Positions 5,322-6,611 of a DNA stretch of 6,611 bases are shown in pieces. The stretch lies in assembly GCA_015485245.1 (NCBI GenBank), contig WFTY01000409.1, forward strand, positions 1-6,611, in the 5' to 3' direction. Numbering within the stretch: position 1 is the stretch's first letter; the number at the start of each line of letters is the position of its first letter. Source of the DNA: Anaerolineales bacterium (GTDB taxonomy: Bacteria > Chloroflexota > Anaerolineae > Anaerolineales > UBA11858). The translations under genes and the position numbers were made by a program. The notes under the pieces are model-generated. The model made no database searches. It was not told the DNA's origin and saw only the letters and a program-made list of their open reading frames with translations.

Positions 5322-6611
5322 ATGAGCGAACACCACGCACACATCCACTGTCTGGGGCTGAATCATCAAACAACAAGCATCGCTTTACGCGAGAAGCTGG
5401 CGTTCAGCGATGAACACATCCAGGCCGCCCTTGCCCGTCTGGGTTGCGGCGCCGGCTTTGCAGACATCCGCGAAATGGTGATCCTTTCCACCTGCAACCG
5501 GGTGGAAGTTTACGCCGTCGCCCCGCAGGTCGATTCGCTCAAGGAATTCATCGCCGAAACCAGCCGCGTTCCCAGGGAAGAATTTGAACGCCACATCTAC
5601 CATCACCAGAATCTTGATGCAGCCCGTCACCTGTTCCGCGTCGCTGCCGGGCTGGATTCACTGGTCATCGGCGAACCCCAGATTTTAGGCCAGGTGACGC
5701 GGGCGTTAGAACTGGCGCGCAGCCAAAACGCCAGCGGCCCGCTGCTCAACCGCCTGTTTCAAAACGCCATTCACGCCGGCAAACGCGCCCGCACAGAAAC
5801 AGCCATCAGCCACAACCCGGCCTCGGTCTCCTCGCTGGCGGCCACACTGGCTGAACGCCTGGTGCAAGACGTCCGGCAAGCGCAGGTCGTCGTGCTGGGG
5901 GCAGGCGAGATGGCCGAACTGGCGACCGAAGCATTGCGCAAACGCGGCGCGGAACGCATCCTGGTGATCAACCGCACGCTGGCGCGCGCCCGCCAACTGG
6001 CGGAGCGCTGGGGGGCAGAAATCGCCACCTTTGAACAACTGGAAGCAGCGCTGGCGCGCGCCGACATCCTGATCAGCTCCACCGGGGCGCCGCACACCCT
6101 CATCCATGCTGAAACCGTAGCCCGCATCATGCGGCAACGCCTTCAACGACCGCTGGCGATGATCGACATCGCCGTGCCGCGCGACATCGACCCACGCGCC
6201 AACGATATCCCCGGTGTGCGCGTGTATGACATGGACAGCCTGAACCAGCACCTGCACGAATCGCTGGAAGAACGCCGCCAGGAAATCCCCCAGGTTGAAA
6301 TCATCCTTGAGCAAGAACTGGTCGGTTTCAGCGATTACCTGCGCTCATTGGATATGCTCCCCCTGATCGCTGAGCTGAGCGCCTATGCCGAACAGGTGCG
6401 GCAGGCTGAACTGCAAAAGACTCTGCGCCGCCTGCCGAACTTAAGCGCCGCTGAGCGCAAGCGCATTGAGAAAATGACCCAAGCGCTGGTCAAGAAGTTA
6501 CTGGCGCCGCCCATTCGACGCCTGCGCGCCGAAGCCGGCTGCAGTCACGCCCCAGAATACGCAACCGTAGCCCGCACGCTCTTCAACCTGGACGACGGCC
6601 AGCCATTGTGC
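5322..6611 (+). CDS. hemA: Glutamyl-tRNA reductase, HemA (3' end beyond window)
   Basis: The enzyme reduces glutamyl-tRNA(Glu) with NADPH to glutamate-1-semialdehyde, the committed step of C5-pathway tetrapyrrole synthesis, in the cytoplasm. The window shows 430 codons with no stop, so only the last residues are missing if the length is typical. The N-terminal catalytic domain has CLGLNHQTTSIALREKLAF and the active-site STCNRVEVY, with nucleophile C58. HLFRVAAGLDSLVIGEPQIL follows (103-122). The NADPH-binding domain carries VVLGAGEMAEL (190-200), INRT (216-219), ISSTGAP (251-257) and AVPRDIDP (284-291). The C-terminal helical dimerisation region runs from about 325, with KKLLAPPIRRLR at 391-402. 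The ATG at 5322 is preceded by AGGA (5310-5313) with 8 nt spacing and by a TATAAT promoter. The organism therefore makes aminolevulinate from glutamate, not by the Shemin route. hemA often leads heme operons, but downstream genes are outside the window. Confidence 0.96.
   Translation, partial: MSEHHAHIHCLGLNHQTTSIALREKLAFSDEHIQAALARLGCGAGFADIREMVILSTCNRVEVYAVAPQVDSLKEFIAETSRVPREEFERHIYHHQNLDAARHLFRVAAGLDSLVIGEPQILGQVTRALELARSQNASGPLLNRLFQNAIHAGKRARTETAISHNPASVSSLAATLAERLVQDVRQAQVVVLGAGEMAELATEALRKRGAERILVINRTLARARQLAERWGAEIATFEQLEAALARADILISSTGAPHTLIHAETVARIMRQRLQRPLAMIDIAVPRDIDPRANDIPGVRVYDMDSLNQHLHESLEERRQEIPQVEIILEQELVGFSDYLRSLDMLPLIAELSAYAEQVRQAELQKTLRRLPNLSAAERKRIEKMTQALVKKLLAPPIRRLRAEAGCSHAPEYATVARTLFNLDDGQPLC

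Noticed and set aside
5706..6314. A 202-codon minus-strand frame.
   Set aside because: It is antisense to the well-conserved hemA coding sequence and has no recognisable motif.

Overview
The window holds five protein genes, two of them cut by the window edges, and reads like an ordinary free-living bacterial chromosome. Protein content suggests a Chloroflexota (Anaerolineae-like) bacterium. The main reason is a giant GT-C-type membrane glycosyltransferase fused to an NHL beta-propeller; the rest is a moderately GC-rich genome with CcdA, RluB and C5-pathway HemA. This lineage call is inference from protein flavour, not from a marker gene.

Layout. On the + strand, 1-120 is the tail of a thioredoxin-fold protein. 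After a UUCG-capped hairpin (143-170) comes ccdA (198-887), a six-helix membrane electron carrier. These two probably form one thiol-redox pair. The convergent gap 888-988 contains a strong intrinsic terminator (917-959) oriented for the minus-strand unit. On the minus strand, an RsuA/RluB-type rRNA pseudouridine synthase (5098-4391) is followed 63 nt later by the 1112-residue glycosyltransferase-propeller protein (4327-989). They may be co-transcribed, although an inverted repeat sits in the spacer. A divergent intergenic region (5099-5321) carries a minus-strand -10 box with an adjacent perfect palindrome, and a + strand promoter for hemA. hemA (5322 onward) encodes glutamyl-tRNA reductase, the first enzyme of C5 heme/tetrapyrrole synthesis, and runs off the end of the window after 430 codons without a stop.

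The genes do not form a single pathway. ccdA plus the thioredoxin-like protein would serve extracytoplasmic thiol reduction, for example cytochrome c maturation, and hemA starts heme synthesis, so a loose respiratory link is possible but unproven. I found no CRISPR array, mobile element, tRNA, rRNA or defence system. The most interesting object is the membrane glycosyltransferase with a C-terminal six-bladed NHL propeller. The regulatory palindrome at the rluB promoter and the spacer hairpins are secondary.
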